A DNA stretch of 64,000 bases from Mycolicibacterium duvalii (lineage in GTDB: Bacteria > Actinomycetota > Actinomycetes > Mycobacteriales > Mycobacteriaceae). The notes under the pieces are model-generated. The model was not told where the DNA came from. It did no database searches and worked only from the letters and a program-made list of their open reading frames with translations. The stretch lies in the NCBI RefSeq assembly GCF_010726645.1, contig NZ_AP022563.1:806001-870000 (forward strand), given 5' to 3'. Each line of letters begins with the position of its first letter. Within the stretch, counting starts at the first letter, position 1. Positions 20,069-29,098 of the stretch are shown here, piece after piece. Position numbers and translations under genes: made by a program.

Positions 20069-22030
20069 CTAGATCACGCCTGCGCTGGTGGCGTTCTGCG
20101 GGGTGTGCTCGTCGGCGTCGGGGATGTTCTCCGGGTGCAGCATCTCGGCGTAGCGCAGCTGTTCGGGGATGCCGAACCCGTCGACGAGCAACTCGGCGTA
20201 GGGGCGTAGCCGCCGGCACCGGTCGTTGATGCCCCGGGTGACCGCCTTGGCCCGCTCGGTCGACAGGAAGCGGTGCTCGACGAACCAGGCCTTGTCGTCC
20301 TCGATCACCGACAACGCATACAGGTCGCACACCATGCCGAGGATTTCGCAGGTCTCTTCGTCGGGGCAGGCGTCGATGCCCGCCACGAACGCCTCCAGGA
20401 TGATGCGGTCGATGTGCGCCTGCGCGGTGTGCAACACGTGGTCCTGCACCTCGTTGAACGCCTCGAACGCGCTGACCTCCTTGGACTTGCTCTGCAGCCG
20501 GCGCGCTACCGAGGCCAGCATGTACTCCTCGCGGTCCTCGAACATCTTCACCTGGGTGCCGCGGTTGAACAGGCTGCCCTCTTCCTCGTTGTCCTGGCGG
20601 GTGTCGAGGATGGTTTGCATGATCGTTTGCGCCGCAGTGCGTTTGAGCACGCGCTCGCCGGCGAAGTTGGCCGCGAAGCGCACCCACTCGACCGGGCTCA
20701 TGCTCTTGATGTCATCGGCGTAGGTGGTCAGCAGTTCCTTGGCGACCAGCTGGGTCAGCACGTGGTTGTCACCCTCGAAGGTGGTGAACACGTCGGTGTC
20801 GGCTTTCAGCGCGATCAGCCGGTTCTCGGCCATGTAGCCCGCACCGCCGCACGCCTCGCGGGCTTCCTGGATGGCCCGGGTGGCATGCCAGGTGTTGGCG
20901 GCTTTGAGTCCGGCCGCCCGGGATTCCAGTTCGCGCTGCTCCTCCGGGTCGGGGTCGTCGGCGGTCTGCAGCTCGTGGCACTTGGCCACCAACTCGTTCT
21001 GGGCGAACTGCAGCGCGTAGGACCGCGCGATCAGCGGCAGCAGCCGACGCTGGTGGACCAGGTAGTCCATCAGCAGCACCTCGCCGCCGTCGGGATCGGA
21101 GAACTGCGTGCGCTGCAACGCATACCGCGTCGCGATGTCGAGCGCCACCCGTGCGGCCGCGCCGGCGCTTCCGCCGACGGTGACCCGACCGCGGATCAGG
21201 GTGCCGAGCATCGTGAAGAAGCGGCGGTTCTGGTTCTCGATGGGTGAGCTGTAGGTACCGTCGGGTGCGACGTCGGCGTACTTGTTGAGCAGATTCTCGC
21301 GCGGCACCCGCACGTGGTCGAACTGGATGCGGCCGTTGTCCACCCCCGGCAGCCCGCCCTTGTAGTGACAGTCTGATGTGGTCACCCCGGGCAGGTCGTT
21401 GCCGTCGTCATCGCGGATCGGCACGACGAAGCAGTGCACGCCGTGCCCTTCGCCGTCGGGCGTGATCAGCTGCGCGAACACCGCCGCCACCCGGGCGGTT
21501 TCGGCTGCACCGCCGATGTAGTCCTTGCGCGACGTCGGCGTCGGGGAGTCGATGACGAACTCCTGGGCCTCTGGGTCGTAGGTGGCGGTGGTCTCCAGCG
21601 ACTGCACGTCGCTGCCGTGCCCGGTCTCGGTCATCGCGAAGCAGCCGAGCAGATCGAGGTCGATGATCTTCTGGACGTAGGCCTCGTGGTGGCGCTCGGT
21701 GCCCAGGTTCTCGATCGCACCGCCGAACAACCCCCACTGCACACCGGCTTTGACCATCAGCGACAGGTCGCTCATCGCCAGCATCTCGATCTGCGTGACG
21801 GCCGAACCGACGTCACCGTTGCCGCCGTGTTCTTTCTTGAAGCCGTCCTCGGCCGCACCGCGCTCGGCCATGATCCGCATCTGCTCGGCCACTTTGGTGC
21901 GGGCGATGACGGTGTTGGGCGTGTAGTGGGGCCGGAAGACCTCGGAGGCGAGTTCGTGCCGCATCCTGTTCTTGACGTCGCGGAAGCGCCCGTCCAACGA
22001 GTTCTGCAGATGTTCGGCAGTGGTGGTCAT
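20069..22030 (-). CDS. acyl-CoA dehydrogenase/oxidase-like flavoprotein
   Basis: The frame is open to 22078, but ATG 22030 (MTTTAEHLQNSLDGRF) is the natural start; 653 residues, much longer than a typical FadE (about 390) and in the acyl-CoA oxidase size class. The FAD/substrate motifs are present: CFAMTETGHGSDVQSLETTA in the N-terminal half and EACGGAGYMAENRL in the C-terminal half, plus an extra C-terminal helical domain as in acyl-CoA oxidases. It should catalyse the first alpha,beta-oxidation step of an acyl-CoA; chain length is unknown. TACCGT 6 nt before the ATG could be a leaderless -10. Confidence 0.88.
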   Translation of the reverse strand: MTTTAEHLQNSLDGRFRDVKNRMRHELASEVFRPHYTPNTVIARTKVAEQMRIMAERGAAEDGFKKEHGGNGDVGSAVTQIEMLAMSDLSLMVKAGVQWGLFGGAIENLGTERHHEAYVQKIIDLDLLGCFAMTETGHGSDVQSLETTATYDPEAQEFVIDSPTPTSRKDYIGGAAETARVAAVFAQLITPDGEGHGVHCFVVPIRDDDGNDLPGVTTSDCHYKGGLPGVDNGRIQFDHVRVPRENLLNKYADVAPDGTYSSPIENQNRRFFTMLGTLIRGRVTVGGSAGAAARVALDIATRYALQRTQFSDPDGGEVLLMDYLVHQRRLLPLIARSYALQFAQNELVAKCHELQTADDPDPEEQRELESRAAGLKAANTWHATRAIQEAREACGGAGYMAENRLIALKADTDVFTTFEGDNHVLTQLVAKELLTTYADDIKSMSPVEWVRFAANFAGERVLKRTAAQTIMQTILDTRQDNEEEGSLFNRGTQVKMFEDREEYMLASVARRLQSKSKEVSAFEAFNEVQDHVLHTAQAHIDRIILEAFVAGIDACPDEETCEILGMVCDLYALSVIEDDKAWFVEHRFLSTERAKAVTRGINDRCRRLRPYAELLVDGFGIPEQLRYAEMLHPENIPDADEHTPQNATSAGVI

Positions 22031-22131
22031 ACCACGACGGTATCCCGCAAAAAGACGGTGCAAACTGTGATGTGGCAAACCGAGGACATCCTTAATAATT
22101 CGGTCTCAGAGCGCAGGCGCAAGATTGCCTC

Positions 22132-22866
22132 ATGACCGAGTCAAGTGATGCGCCGCTGTCGCCCACCGGGCTGCCCCATGTCGGCAACCACCGGCACGCC
22201 GATGTCACCGGCGGATGGTTGCGCGCCGCGACCTTCGGCGCCATGGACGGCCTGGTGAGCAACACCGCCCTGATCGCGGGCGTTGCGGCCACCGCCAGCG
22301 CCGACACCGTGGTGATCAGCGGTGTCGCCGGGCTGCTGGCCGGCGCGTTCTCGATGGCGCTGGGGGAGTACACGTCGGTGACGACCGCGAACGAGCAGAT
22401 CGAGTCAGAAGTGGTCGTCGAGAAGAAGTCGTTCCGCCGGCAGCCCGACGCCGAAGTGGCCGAACTGGTCGCCATCTTCACCGAGATGGGCCTTTCCCCC
22501 GACACCGCCGCCAAGGCGTCGGAGGAGATCCACCGCGACGAGGCCAAGGCCCTGAACTTCCACCTGGTCCAGGAACTGGGGGTGCACCCCGAGGAGAAGC
22601 CGTCACCGTGGCTGGCAGCGGGGTCCTCGTTCGCGCTGTTCGCGGTCGGCGCGATCATCCCGCTCATCCCGTACCTACTCGGCTACGCCTCGCTCTGGGC
22701 CGGATTGGCTTGCGGCGGAGCGGGTCTGCTTCTGGTCGGCGGGGTAGCGGCAACCTTCACCAAACGGCCGCCGCTGCTTGGCGGACTTCGCCAGTTCGCG
22801 CTCGGAGGCGTCGCGATCGCGGTGACCTACCTCGTGGGTTATCTCATCGGTGTCTCGGTGACCTGA
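22132..22866 (+). CDS. VIT1/CCC1-family Fe2+/Mn2+ transporter
   Basis: 244 residues. The N-terminal membrane helix pair has the family signature (AATFGAMDGLVSNTALIAGV, then GLLAGAFSMALGEYTSV). A cytoplasmic acidic/helical loop follows (VVVEKKSFRRQPDAEVAEL ... EEIHRDEAKALN), corresponding to the metal-binding domain of VIT1, and then three further helices. The family moves ferrous iron or manganese out of the cytosol. The 3' end is overlapped for 192 bp by the antisense tail of the MFS gene, an unusual arrangement discussed in the findings. Confidence 0.9.
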   Translation: MTESSDAPLSPTGLPHVGNHRHADVTGGWLRAATFGAMDGLVSNTALIAGVAATASADTVVISGVAGLLAGAFSMALGEYTSVTTANEQIESEVVVEKKSFRRQPDAEVAELVAIFTEMGLSPDTAAKASEEIHRDEAKALNFHLVQELGVHPEEKPSPWLAAGSSFALFAVGAIIPLIPYLLGYASLWAGLACGGAGLLLVGGVAATFTKRPPLLGGLRQFALGGVAIAVTYLVGYLIGVSVT

Positions 22867-24081
22867 GCGCTCAGCTCTGGTTGCCCGCGGTGACTGCACG
22901 GCCTCGTCGGTGAGCTCGTCGAGTTCGGGCTCTTCGGCGTCGATGCCCGTCAGGTGGGCACGCGTGCGCAGCAGAACCACCGCGGCCAGCAGCACCGCCG
23001 CAGCGCCCACCCAGAACGGCAGGTGCACATTGACCCGCTCGCCGAGGAACCCGGCCAGCCACGGCGCGACCGCGGCACCGCCGAAGCGCACGAAACTGTA
23101 AGCCGCCGAAGCCACTCCACGTTCGACGGGAGCGGCCTTCATCACCGTCTCGGTGATCAGCGTGTTGTTCACGCCGATGAACAGGCCGGCCACCACGACA
23201 CAGCCGGCCAGCACCGCTTTGTGATCGGTCCACACTGCCATCGCGGTCAGTGTCGCGGTCATCAGCAGCAGGTTCACGATCAGCGTGGGCAGGGTGCCGA
23301 AGCGGCGCTGCAACCGCGGGGCGGCGAATACCGAGGTGAACGCCAGCGCCACGCCCCACCCGAAGAAGATCAGCCCGATCCCGTAGGCGCTCATGTCCAA
23401 CGGGAACGGCGTGAACGCCAGCAGGGTGAAGAAGCCGAAGTTGTACAGCAGCGCGGTGAGTGCGACGCCGAACAGGCCGCGGTGGCGCAGCGCGCGGAAC
23501 GGGTCGGCCAGCGTGGTGGCCCGCGCCGCCGGCGGGGTCGACGGCAACATCGCGGCCGTCACCACCACGGCGACGACCATCAGCGCCGACACCCCGAAGA
23601 ACGGCCCGCGCCAGGAGATCGAGCCGAGCAGGCCGCCGACCAGCGGTCCGACCGCAATGCCGACGCCGAGTGCGGCCTCGTAGAGGATGATGGCCTGGGC
23701 TACCGATCCGCGGGCCGAGCTGACGATGGTGGCCAGCGCGGTGGCGATGAACAGGGCGTTGCCCAAGCCCCACAGCGCCCGCCAGCCCACGATCTCGGTG
23801 ACGGTTTCGCTGAGCCCGGCCAGCCCGGCGCCGGCGATGATGATCACCAGTCCGAGCAACAGCGTTCGTTTGGGGCCGATCCGGCTGGAGACCACGCCGG
23901 TGATCAGCATGGCCAGGCCCATCACGACCATGTAGCTGGTGAACAGCAGCGACACCTGCGACGGTGTGGCGTCGAGATTGTCGGCGATCGGCTTGAGGAT
24001 CGGGTCGACCAGGCCGATGCCCATGAAGGCGACCACCGAGGCGAACGCGACGGCCCAGACGGCCTTGGGTTGACGCCACAT
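22675..24081 (-). CDS. MFS drug/metabolite efflux transporter (probable frameshifted C-terminus)
   Basis: A GTG at 24093 overlaps the Shine-Dalgarno AAAGGAG, so ATG 24081 is preferred (468 residues). Twelve-helix MFS protein: first helix WAVAFASVVAFMGIGLVDPI, loop motif GVVSSRIGPKRTLLLG, and helix 5 motif C-like ALGVGIAVGPLVGGLLG. Residues after about 405 (AVQSPRATRAERSGHRD onward) are hydrophilic and lie antisense to the VIT1-type gene. One base out of frame, the sequence ends at 22871, exactly after the VIT1 stop, which suggests a frameshift. The gene is 34 bp downstream of a MarR regulator on the same strand: a classic regulator-pump operon. Confidence 0.88.
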   Translation of the reverse strand: MWRQPKAVWAVAFASVVAFMGIGLVDPILKPIADNLDATPSQVSLLFTSYMVVMGLAMLITGVVSSRIGPKRTLLLGLVIIIAGAGLAGLSETVTEIVGWRALWGLGNALFIATALATIVSSARGSVAQAIILYEAALGVGIAVGPLVGGLLGSISWRGPFFGVSALMVVAVVVTAAMLPSTPPAARATTLADPFRALRHRGLFGVALTALLYNFGFFTLLAFTPFPLDMSAYGIGLIFFGWGVALAFTSVFAAPRLQRRFGTLPTLIVNLLLMTATLTAMAVWTDHKAVLAGCVVVAGLFIGVNNTLITETVMKAAPVERGVASAAYSFVRFGGAAVAPWLAGFLGERVNVHLPFWVGAAAVLLAAVVLLRTRAHLTGIDAEEPELDELTDEAVQSPRATRAERSGHRDTDEITHEVGHRDRDASERELAKSAKQRRPFGEGCRYPADQKQTRSAASQSGPERGVAE

Positions 24082-24115
24082 GGGACGTGACACTCCTTTC
24101 GGGTGGGGGAACGGG

Positions 24116-24565
24116 TCAGCGAGAGGCGGTGCGAGGTGAGCTGGCGTCCTCGATCAGCCGCCGCATCACGTCGACCGCGGCGGCCAGGCAGTCACGGTCC
24201 TGGTCGCTGAGCCGTTCGAGGTAGGGGTCGATGACCGCGCCACGGTCGGCGCGGGCCTGTTGCAGAGCCGTCACGCCGGCCGGTGTGATCCGGATCAGCA
24301 CCGCGCGGGCGTCTTCGGGATCGCCGGTGCGCGCGACCAGGCCGGCGTCCTCGAGCCGGCGCACCTGGGTGGTCATCGTCGGCTGGGAGCAGTGGTCCAA
24401 CGCGGCCAGGTCGGAGATGCGGGCCTGGCCCTGGTCTTCGATCGTCGAGAGCAACCGGGCCTGAGCGAACGGCAGCGGCATCCGGACGCGCTGATTGGTC
24501 AGCCGGTTGAGCCGGGCCACGACCGAGAGCAGGTCGGCGCCGAGTGTGGACGACATGACAGCCAT
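24116..24565 (-). CDS. MarR-family transcriptional regulator
   Basis: 149 residues. Winged helix with [40 protein letters not shown] (recognition helix) and wing [20 protein letters not shown], flanked by dimerisation helices. The ATG at 24565 lies 3 nt from a strong AT-rich palindrome (24569-24587), the likely operator for autoregulation and control of the downstream MFS pump. ATG 24556 is an alternative start. It diverges from the ECF transporter gene across 99 bp. Confidence 0.92.
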   Translation of the reverse strand: MAVMSSTLGADLLSVVARLNRLTNQRVRMPLPFAQARLLSTIEDQGQARISDLAALDHCSQPTMTTQVRRLEDAGLVARTGDPEDARAVLIRITPAGVTALQQARADRGAVIDPYLERLSDQDRDCLAAAVDVMRRLIEDASSPRTASR

Positions 24566-24568
24566 ATT

Positions 24569-24587
24569 TGCATAGAGAAACTATGCA
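24569..24587. promoter_or_regulatory. MarR-type operator palindrome
   Basis: TGCATAG and CTATGCA are perfect inverted 7-bp arms around a 5-bp AGAAA spacer, in an AT-rich island within GC-rich DNA. The site overlaps the likely -10 region of marR (TATGCA on the minus strand) and sits in the marR/ECF divergent intergenic region, so it could affect both promoters. Confidence 0.7.
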
Positions 24588-24664
24588 TATCAATCCGGCC
24601 GGCGGTGGTGCTGCTCACAGCCCGCGCCCGAAGCGGTGGGCGGAGCGGCTGGCAGAATCGTGAG

Positions 24665-26716
24665 ATGACCTCGGCCGGCCCGGCGAACGCCTCGCGACGG
24701 ACCGGTTCTCTTCAACCGGTCGAACTCGCGCAGGCGGCGGTGATGGCGGCCCTGTGCGCTGCCATCGCGATCATCGCGGTCGTGGTGCCGTTCGCGGCCG
24801 GGCTGTCTTTTCTCGGCACGGTGCCGATGGCGCTGTTGGCGTACCGCTATCGGCTGCGCGTGTTGTTCACCGCGACGGTGGCCGGCGGTCTGATCGCGTT
24901 CCTGATCGCCGGGATGGGCGGCTTCATGACCGTCGTCAACTGCGCCTACATCGGCGGCCTGACCGGCACCGTCAAACGACGCGGTCGCGGCACCCCGACG
25001 GTGATCGCCGCCGCGCTGGTGGCCGGCGCGATCTTCGGCGCCGTCATCGTCGTGGCGCTGACGATCCTGAGCCGACTGCGCATGCTGATCTTCGACACCG
25101 TCACGGCCAACGTCGACGGCGTCGCGGCCGTGCTCTCCCGCATCCCTGGCATGGAGGGCGCCGCGGACCGTCTCACCCGCGACTTCGCCACGGTGCTGGA
25201 CTACTGGCCGCTGCTGTTCTTCGCCGCCGGCATCTTCTCCATCACCTCGGTCAGCCTCGTCGGCTGGTGGGCGCTGTCCCGGGTGATGTCACGGCTGCTC
25301 GGGGTGCCCGACGTGCACAAGCTGGAGACCCCCGACGACAGCAGTGAGATCGGCCCCGTGCCGCTGACGCTGCACGACGTCCGCTTCCGCTACCCGTCGG
25401 CCACCGACGACGCACTCGGGCCGGTGTCGTTGTCGGTGCAGCCGGGCGAGCACGTCGCGGTCACCGGTGCCAACGGGTCGGGCAAGACGACGTTGATGCT
25501 GCTGCTGGCGGGCCGTGAACCGACGTCGGGCACGGTCGAGCGGCCGGGCGCGGTGGGTCTCGGTAAACAGGGCGGCACCGCGGTGGTTATGCAACACCCC
25601 GAAAGTCAGGTGCTGGGCACGCGCGTCGCCGACGATGTCGTGTGGGGGTTGCCCCCGGGGGCAGCTATCGACGTCGAGGCGCTGCTGGCCGAGGTCGGGT
25701 TGGACGGCCTGGCCGAGCGCGACACCGGCGGCCTGTCCGGTGGCGAACTGCAGCGGCTGTCGGTGGCCGCGGCGCTGGCCCGCGACCCGGCCTTGTTGAT
25801 CGCCGACGAAGTGACCAGCATGGTCGATCAGGACGGCCGCGACGCGTTGATGTCGGTGCTGTCCGGGCTGACCACGCGCCACCGCACCGCGCTGGTGCAC
25901 ATCACCCACTACAACGACGAGGCCGACGCCGCCGACCGCACCGTGCACCTGAGCGGGAGCGGCACCGCGACCGCGAAGGCCGGCCCGGACCTGGTGGAGA
26001 CCGCTGAGGTGCCCGTCCCGGCCGACGCCGCGCCGCCGCGCGGGGCTCCGGTGCTCGAGCTCGTCGGCGTCGGCCACGAGTACGGCAGCGGAACCCCCTG
26101 GGCCAAGACGGCGTTGAGCGGCATCGACTTCGCCGTGCACGAGGGTGACGGCGTCCTGATCCACGGCCTCAACGGGTCGGGGAAGTCGACGCTGGCCTGG
26201 ATCATGGCCGGGCTGACGGTCCCCACCGTCGGCAGGTGTCTGCTCGACGGCGCACCGGTCTCCGATCAAGTGGGCGCCGTGGCGATCTCGTTCCAGGCGG
26301 CCCGCCTGCAGCTGATGCGCAGCCGCGTCGACCACGAGATCGCCTCCACGGCAGGGTTTTCCCGGCACAACCGCGCTCGCATCGAGGAGGCGCTGGGCAC
26401 GGTCGGGCTGGATCCCGCGCTGGCGACCCGGCGCATCGATCAGCTCAGCGGTGGACAGATGCGGCGCGTGGTGCTGGCCGGCCTGCTCGCCCGCTCCCCG
26501 CGGGCGCTGATCCTCGACGAGCCGCTGGCCGGGTTGGATGCCGAGTCACAGGAGGGCCTGGTTGGGCTGCTCGAAGATCTGCGCCGGCGCAAGAGGCTGA
26601 CGGTCGTGGTGATCTCCCACGACTTCGGTGGGCTGGAGAACCTGTGTCCGCGCACCTTGCACATGGCCGACGGGATGCTCGCGCCGGCCCCCACCTCCGC
26701 CGGGGGAATGTCATGA
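24665..26716 (+). CDS. ECF transporter: membrane (DUF2232-like) domain fused to two ABC ATPase domains
   Basis: The frame is open well upstream, but ATG 24665, 6 nt after a CAGAAT -10-like box, gives 683 residues, close to M. tuberculosis Rv2326c. Residues about 20-215 are membrane helices ([37 protein letters not shown]). NBD1: Walker [10 protein letters not shown], signature [10 protein letters not shown], Walker B LLIADE. NBD2: [25 protein letters not shown]. Both ATPase halves and the substrate-side membrane protein are thus one polypeptide. It pairs with the EcfT-like gene that overlaps it by 4 nt. The imported nutrient (a vitamin or metal) is not evident. Confidence 0.92.
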   Translation: MTSAGPANASRRTGSLQPVELAQAAVMAALCAAIAIIAVVVPFAAGLSFLGTVPMALLAYRYRLRVLFTATVAGGLIAFLIAGMGGFMTVVNCAYIGGLTGTVKRRGRGTPTVIAAALVAGAIFGAVIVVALTILSRLRMLIFDTVTANVDGVAAVLSRIPGMEGAADRLTRDFATVLDYWPLLFFAAGIFSITSVSLVGWWALSRVMSRLLGVPDVHKLETPDDSSEIGPVPLTLHDVRFRYPSATDDALGPVSLSVQPGEHVAVTGANGSGKTTLMLLLAGREPTSGTVERPGAVGLGKQGGTAVVMQHPESQVLGTRVADDVVWGLPPGAAIDVEALLAEVGLDGLAERDTGGLSGGELQRLSVAAALARDPALLIADEVTSMVDQDGRDALMSVLSGLTTRHRTALVHITHYNDEADAADRTVHLSGSGTATAKAGPDLVETAEVPVPADAAPPRGAPVLELVGVGHEYGSGTPWAKTALSGIDFAVHEGDGVLIHGLNGSGKSTLAWIMAGLTVPTVGRCLLDGAPVSDQVGAVAISFQAARLQLMRSRVDHEIASTAGFSRHNRARIEEALGTVGLDPALATRRIDQLSGGQMRRVVLAGLLARSPRALILDEPLAGLDAESQEGLVGLLEDLRRRKRLTVVVISHDFGGLENLCPRTLHMADGMLAPAPTSAGGMS

Positions 26717-27552
26717 CCGCGCCCCGCAAGCAGCGCCGCGAGATCGTGCTGCTGCGACCGGTGCCGGGCCGCACCGTGATCCACGAGCTGTGGGCCGGTT
26801 CGAAACTGCTGATCGTCGCCGGCATCGGCGTGCTGCTGACTTTCTATCCGGGCTGGGTTCCGATCGCGGCGGTGGCGCTGCTCATCGTAATGGCCGCCAA
26901 GCTGGCCCGCATCCCGCGTGGGGTGTTGCCCACCATTCCGCGCTGGCTGTGGGTACTGCTGGTGCTCGGTGGCGTCACCGCGGCGTTCGCCGGCGGTGAC
27001 CCGGTGATGGGCGTCGGCTCGGTGGAGCTCGGTCTGGGCGGCTTGCTGAACTTCCTACGTATCACCGCGTTGTCGATCGTGCTGCTGGGGTTGGGCGGGA
27101 TGGTCTCGTGGACGACCAACGTCGCCGAGATCGCCCCCGCGGTCGCGATGCTGGGCCGTCCGCTGCGGCCGCTGCGCATCCCGGTCAACGACTGGGCGGT
27201 GACACTGGCGTTGGCGCTGCGGGCCTTCCCGATGCTCATCGACGAGTTCCGGGTGCTCTATGCGGCACGAAGTCTGCGGCCGCCCGAGGTGGACCGCGAC
27301 GGGCGCGCCCGATGGCGCCGCTGGGCGGCCGAACTGATCGACCTGCTGGCCGCAGCGATCACTGTGGCGCTGCGCCGCGCCGACGAGATGGGCGACGCGA
27401 TCACCGCCCGCGGCGGAGCCGGGCAGATCTCGGCGGCACCGTCGCGTCCGCAGCGGCGCGACTGGGGCGCGTTCGCCGTCGTGATCGCGGTTTGCGGGGT
27501 CGCGCTGGCGCTGGAGTTGACTGTGCTGGGCACCAGCGGCATGCGGAGCTGA
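26713..27552 (+). CDS. EcfT/CbiQ-family energy-coupling transmembrane protein (Rv2325c-like)
   Basis: 279 residues; ATGA overlap with the ATPase gene means translational coupling. Five or so membrane helices ([59 protein letters not shown]) plus the CbiQ coupling helices with Ala-Arg-Gly motifs ([11 protein letters not shown] and [11 protein letters not shown]). This is the T component that transmits ATP hydrolysis to the substrate-binding S component. Together with the upstream fusion protein it makes a complete two-gene ECF importer. Confidence 0.92.
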   Translation: MTAPRKQRREIVLLRPVPGRTVIHELWAGSKLLIVAGIGVLLTFYPGWVPIAAVALLIVMAAKLARIPRGVLPTIPRWLWVLLVLGGVTAAFAGGDPVMGVGSVELGLGGLLNFLRITALSIVLLGLGGMVSWTTNVAEIAPAVAMLGRPLRPLRIPVNDWAVTLALALRAFPMLIDEFRVLYAARSLRPPEVDRDGRARWRRWAAELIDLLAAAITVALRRADEMGDAITARGGAGQISAAPSRPQRRDWGAFAVVIAVCGVALALELTVLGTSGMRS

Positions 27553-27580
27553 CCCGGTCTCGAGCCGTTACGGTGGGTGC

Positions 27581-29098
27581 GTGAGCGCCCCCCACTCGAT
27601 CGACACCGACTTCCTGGCTGTGCCACGCAGCGCGTTGGCCGATGCCGCGCTGACCGCCGCGCAGCAAGCGGGAGCAGAATACGCCGACCTGCGCGTGCAC
27701 GCGATCACCACCGAAACCGTGCAGCTGCGCGACGGTGCGCTGGAGAACGCAGTCGTCGACCGAGAGATCGGGCTCGCGGTGCGGGTGATCGTCGAGGGCA
27801 CCTGGGGGTTCGCCTCGCACGCCGAACTCAGCCCCGGCGCCGCGGCCGACACGGCCCGGCGGGCCGTGCGGGTGGCCAAGACCCTGGCACAGCTGAACGC
27901 CGAGCGCATCGAGTTGGCCGCCGAACCTGTCTACCGGGACGCGACATGGGTGTCGGACTACCGGATCGACCCATTCGGGGTGCCCGGCGGGGACAAGGTC
28001 GCCGTCCTGGAGGAGTATTCGGGGCGCCTGCTGGCCTCCGACGGTGTCGACCACGTGACGGCGGCATTCCAGTCGGCCAAGGAGCAGACGTTCTACGCCG
28101 ACACCTTCGGATCCTCGATCACCCAGCAGCGGGTCCGCATCCACCCCACCATCGAGGCGGTTGCGGTGGACGCCGCGGCCGGCACATTCGAGACCATGCG
28201 CACGCTGGCCCCGCCGTCGGCGCGCGGTTGGGAGGTCGTCGCCGCAGACGACGTGTGGGACTGGAGCGCCGAGTTGGCCCAGCTGCCGTCGCTGCTGGCC
28301 GAGAAGGTCAAGGCGCCCAGTGTGGTGGCGGGCCCGACCGACCTAGTGATCGATCCGACCAACCTGTGGTTGACCATTCACGAGTCGATCGGCCATGCCA
28401 CCGAATACGACCGGGCCATCGGGTACGAAGCAGCTTACGCGGGAACATCTTTCGCCACCCCCGACAAGCTCGGCAGCATGCGCTACGGGTCGCCGGTGAT
28501 GAACGTCACCGCCGACCGCACTGTCGAACACGGCTTGGCGACAGTCGGGTTCGACGACGAGGGGGTGCGTGCGCAGAGCTGGGACCTGGTCCGCGACGGA
28601 CTGTTCGTCGGATACCAACTCGACCGGGTCTTCGCGCCGCGGTTGGGCGCGCAACGCTCCAACGGGTGTTCCTACGCCGACTCGGCCCACCATGTACCGA
28701 TTCAGCGGATGGCCAACGTGTCCCTGCAGCCGGCCTCCGGTGAGGTCACCACCGACGACCTGATCGCCGGCGTCGGCGACGGCATCTATGTCGTCGGCGA
28801 CAAGAGCTGGTCGATCGACATGCAGCGGTACAACTTCCAGTTCACCGGACAGCGCTTTTTCCGGATCCGCAACGGAAGGCTCGAGGGACAGGTGCGTGAC
28901 GTGGCCTACCAGGCCACCACCACGGATTTCTGGGGTGCGCTCGAGGCCGTCGGTGGCCCGTCCACGTGGCGCCTCGGTGGCGCGTTCAACTGCGGCAAGG
29001 CCCAACCCGGGCAGATCGCTCCGGTCAGCCACGGCTGCCCGTCGGCGCTGTTCCGCGGTGTCAACGTACTCAACACCCGGGAAGAGGGCGGCCGATGA
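27581..29098 (+). CDS. tldD: TldD metalloprotease subunit
   Basis: 505 residues from a GTG. The HExxxH zinc motif is intact (TIHESIGHATEYDR, about residues 264-277), followed by the C-terminal cysteine region seen in TldD (GGAFNCGKAQPGQ). TldD forms a heterodimer with TldE that degrades unfolded peptides; in other bacteria TldDE matures microcins and degrades CcdA. The next gene is TldE with a 4-nt ATGA overlap, the same pair as Rv2315c-Rv2314c. Confidence 0.95.
   Translation: MSAPHSIDTDFLAVPRSALADAALTAAQQAGAEYADLRVHAITTETVQLRDGALENAVVDREIGLAVRVIVEGTWGFASHAELSPGAAADTARRAVRVAKTLAQLNAERIELAAEPVYRDATWVSDYRIDPFGVPGGDKVAVLEEYSGRLLASDGVDHVTAAFQSAKEQTFYADTFGSSITQQRVRIHPTIEAVAVDAAAGTFETMRTLAPPSARGWEVVAADDVWDWSAELAQLPSLLAEKVKAPSVVAGPTDLVIDPTNLWLTIHESIGHATEYDRAIGYEAAYAGTSFATPDKLGSMRYGSPVMNVTADRTVEHGLATVGFDDEGVRAQSWDLVRDGLFVGYQLDRVFAPRLGAQRSNGCSYADSAHHVPIQRMANVSLQPASGEVTTDDLIAGVGDGIYVVGDKSWSIDMQRYNFQFTGQRFFRIRNGRLEGQVRDVAYQATTTDFWGALEAVGGPSTWRLGGAFNCGKAQPGQIAPVSHGCPSALFRGVNVLNTREEGGR

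Noticed and set aside
20273..21247. 324-codon frame antisense to the acyl-CoA dehydrogenase
   Set aside because: Shadow frame of a gene with complete family motifs.
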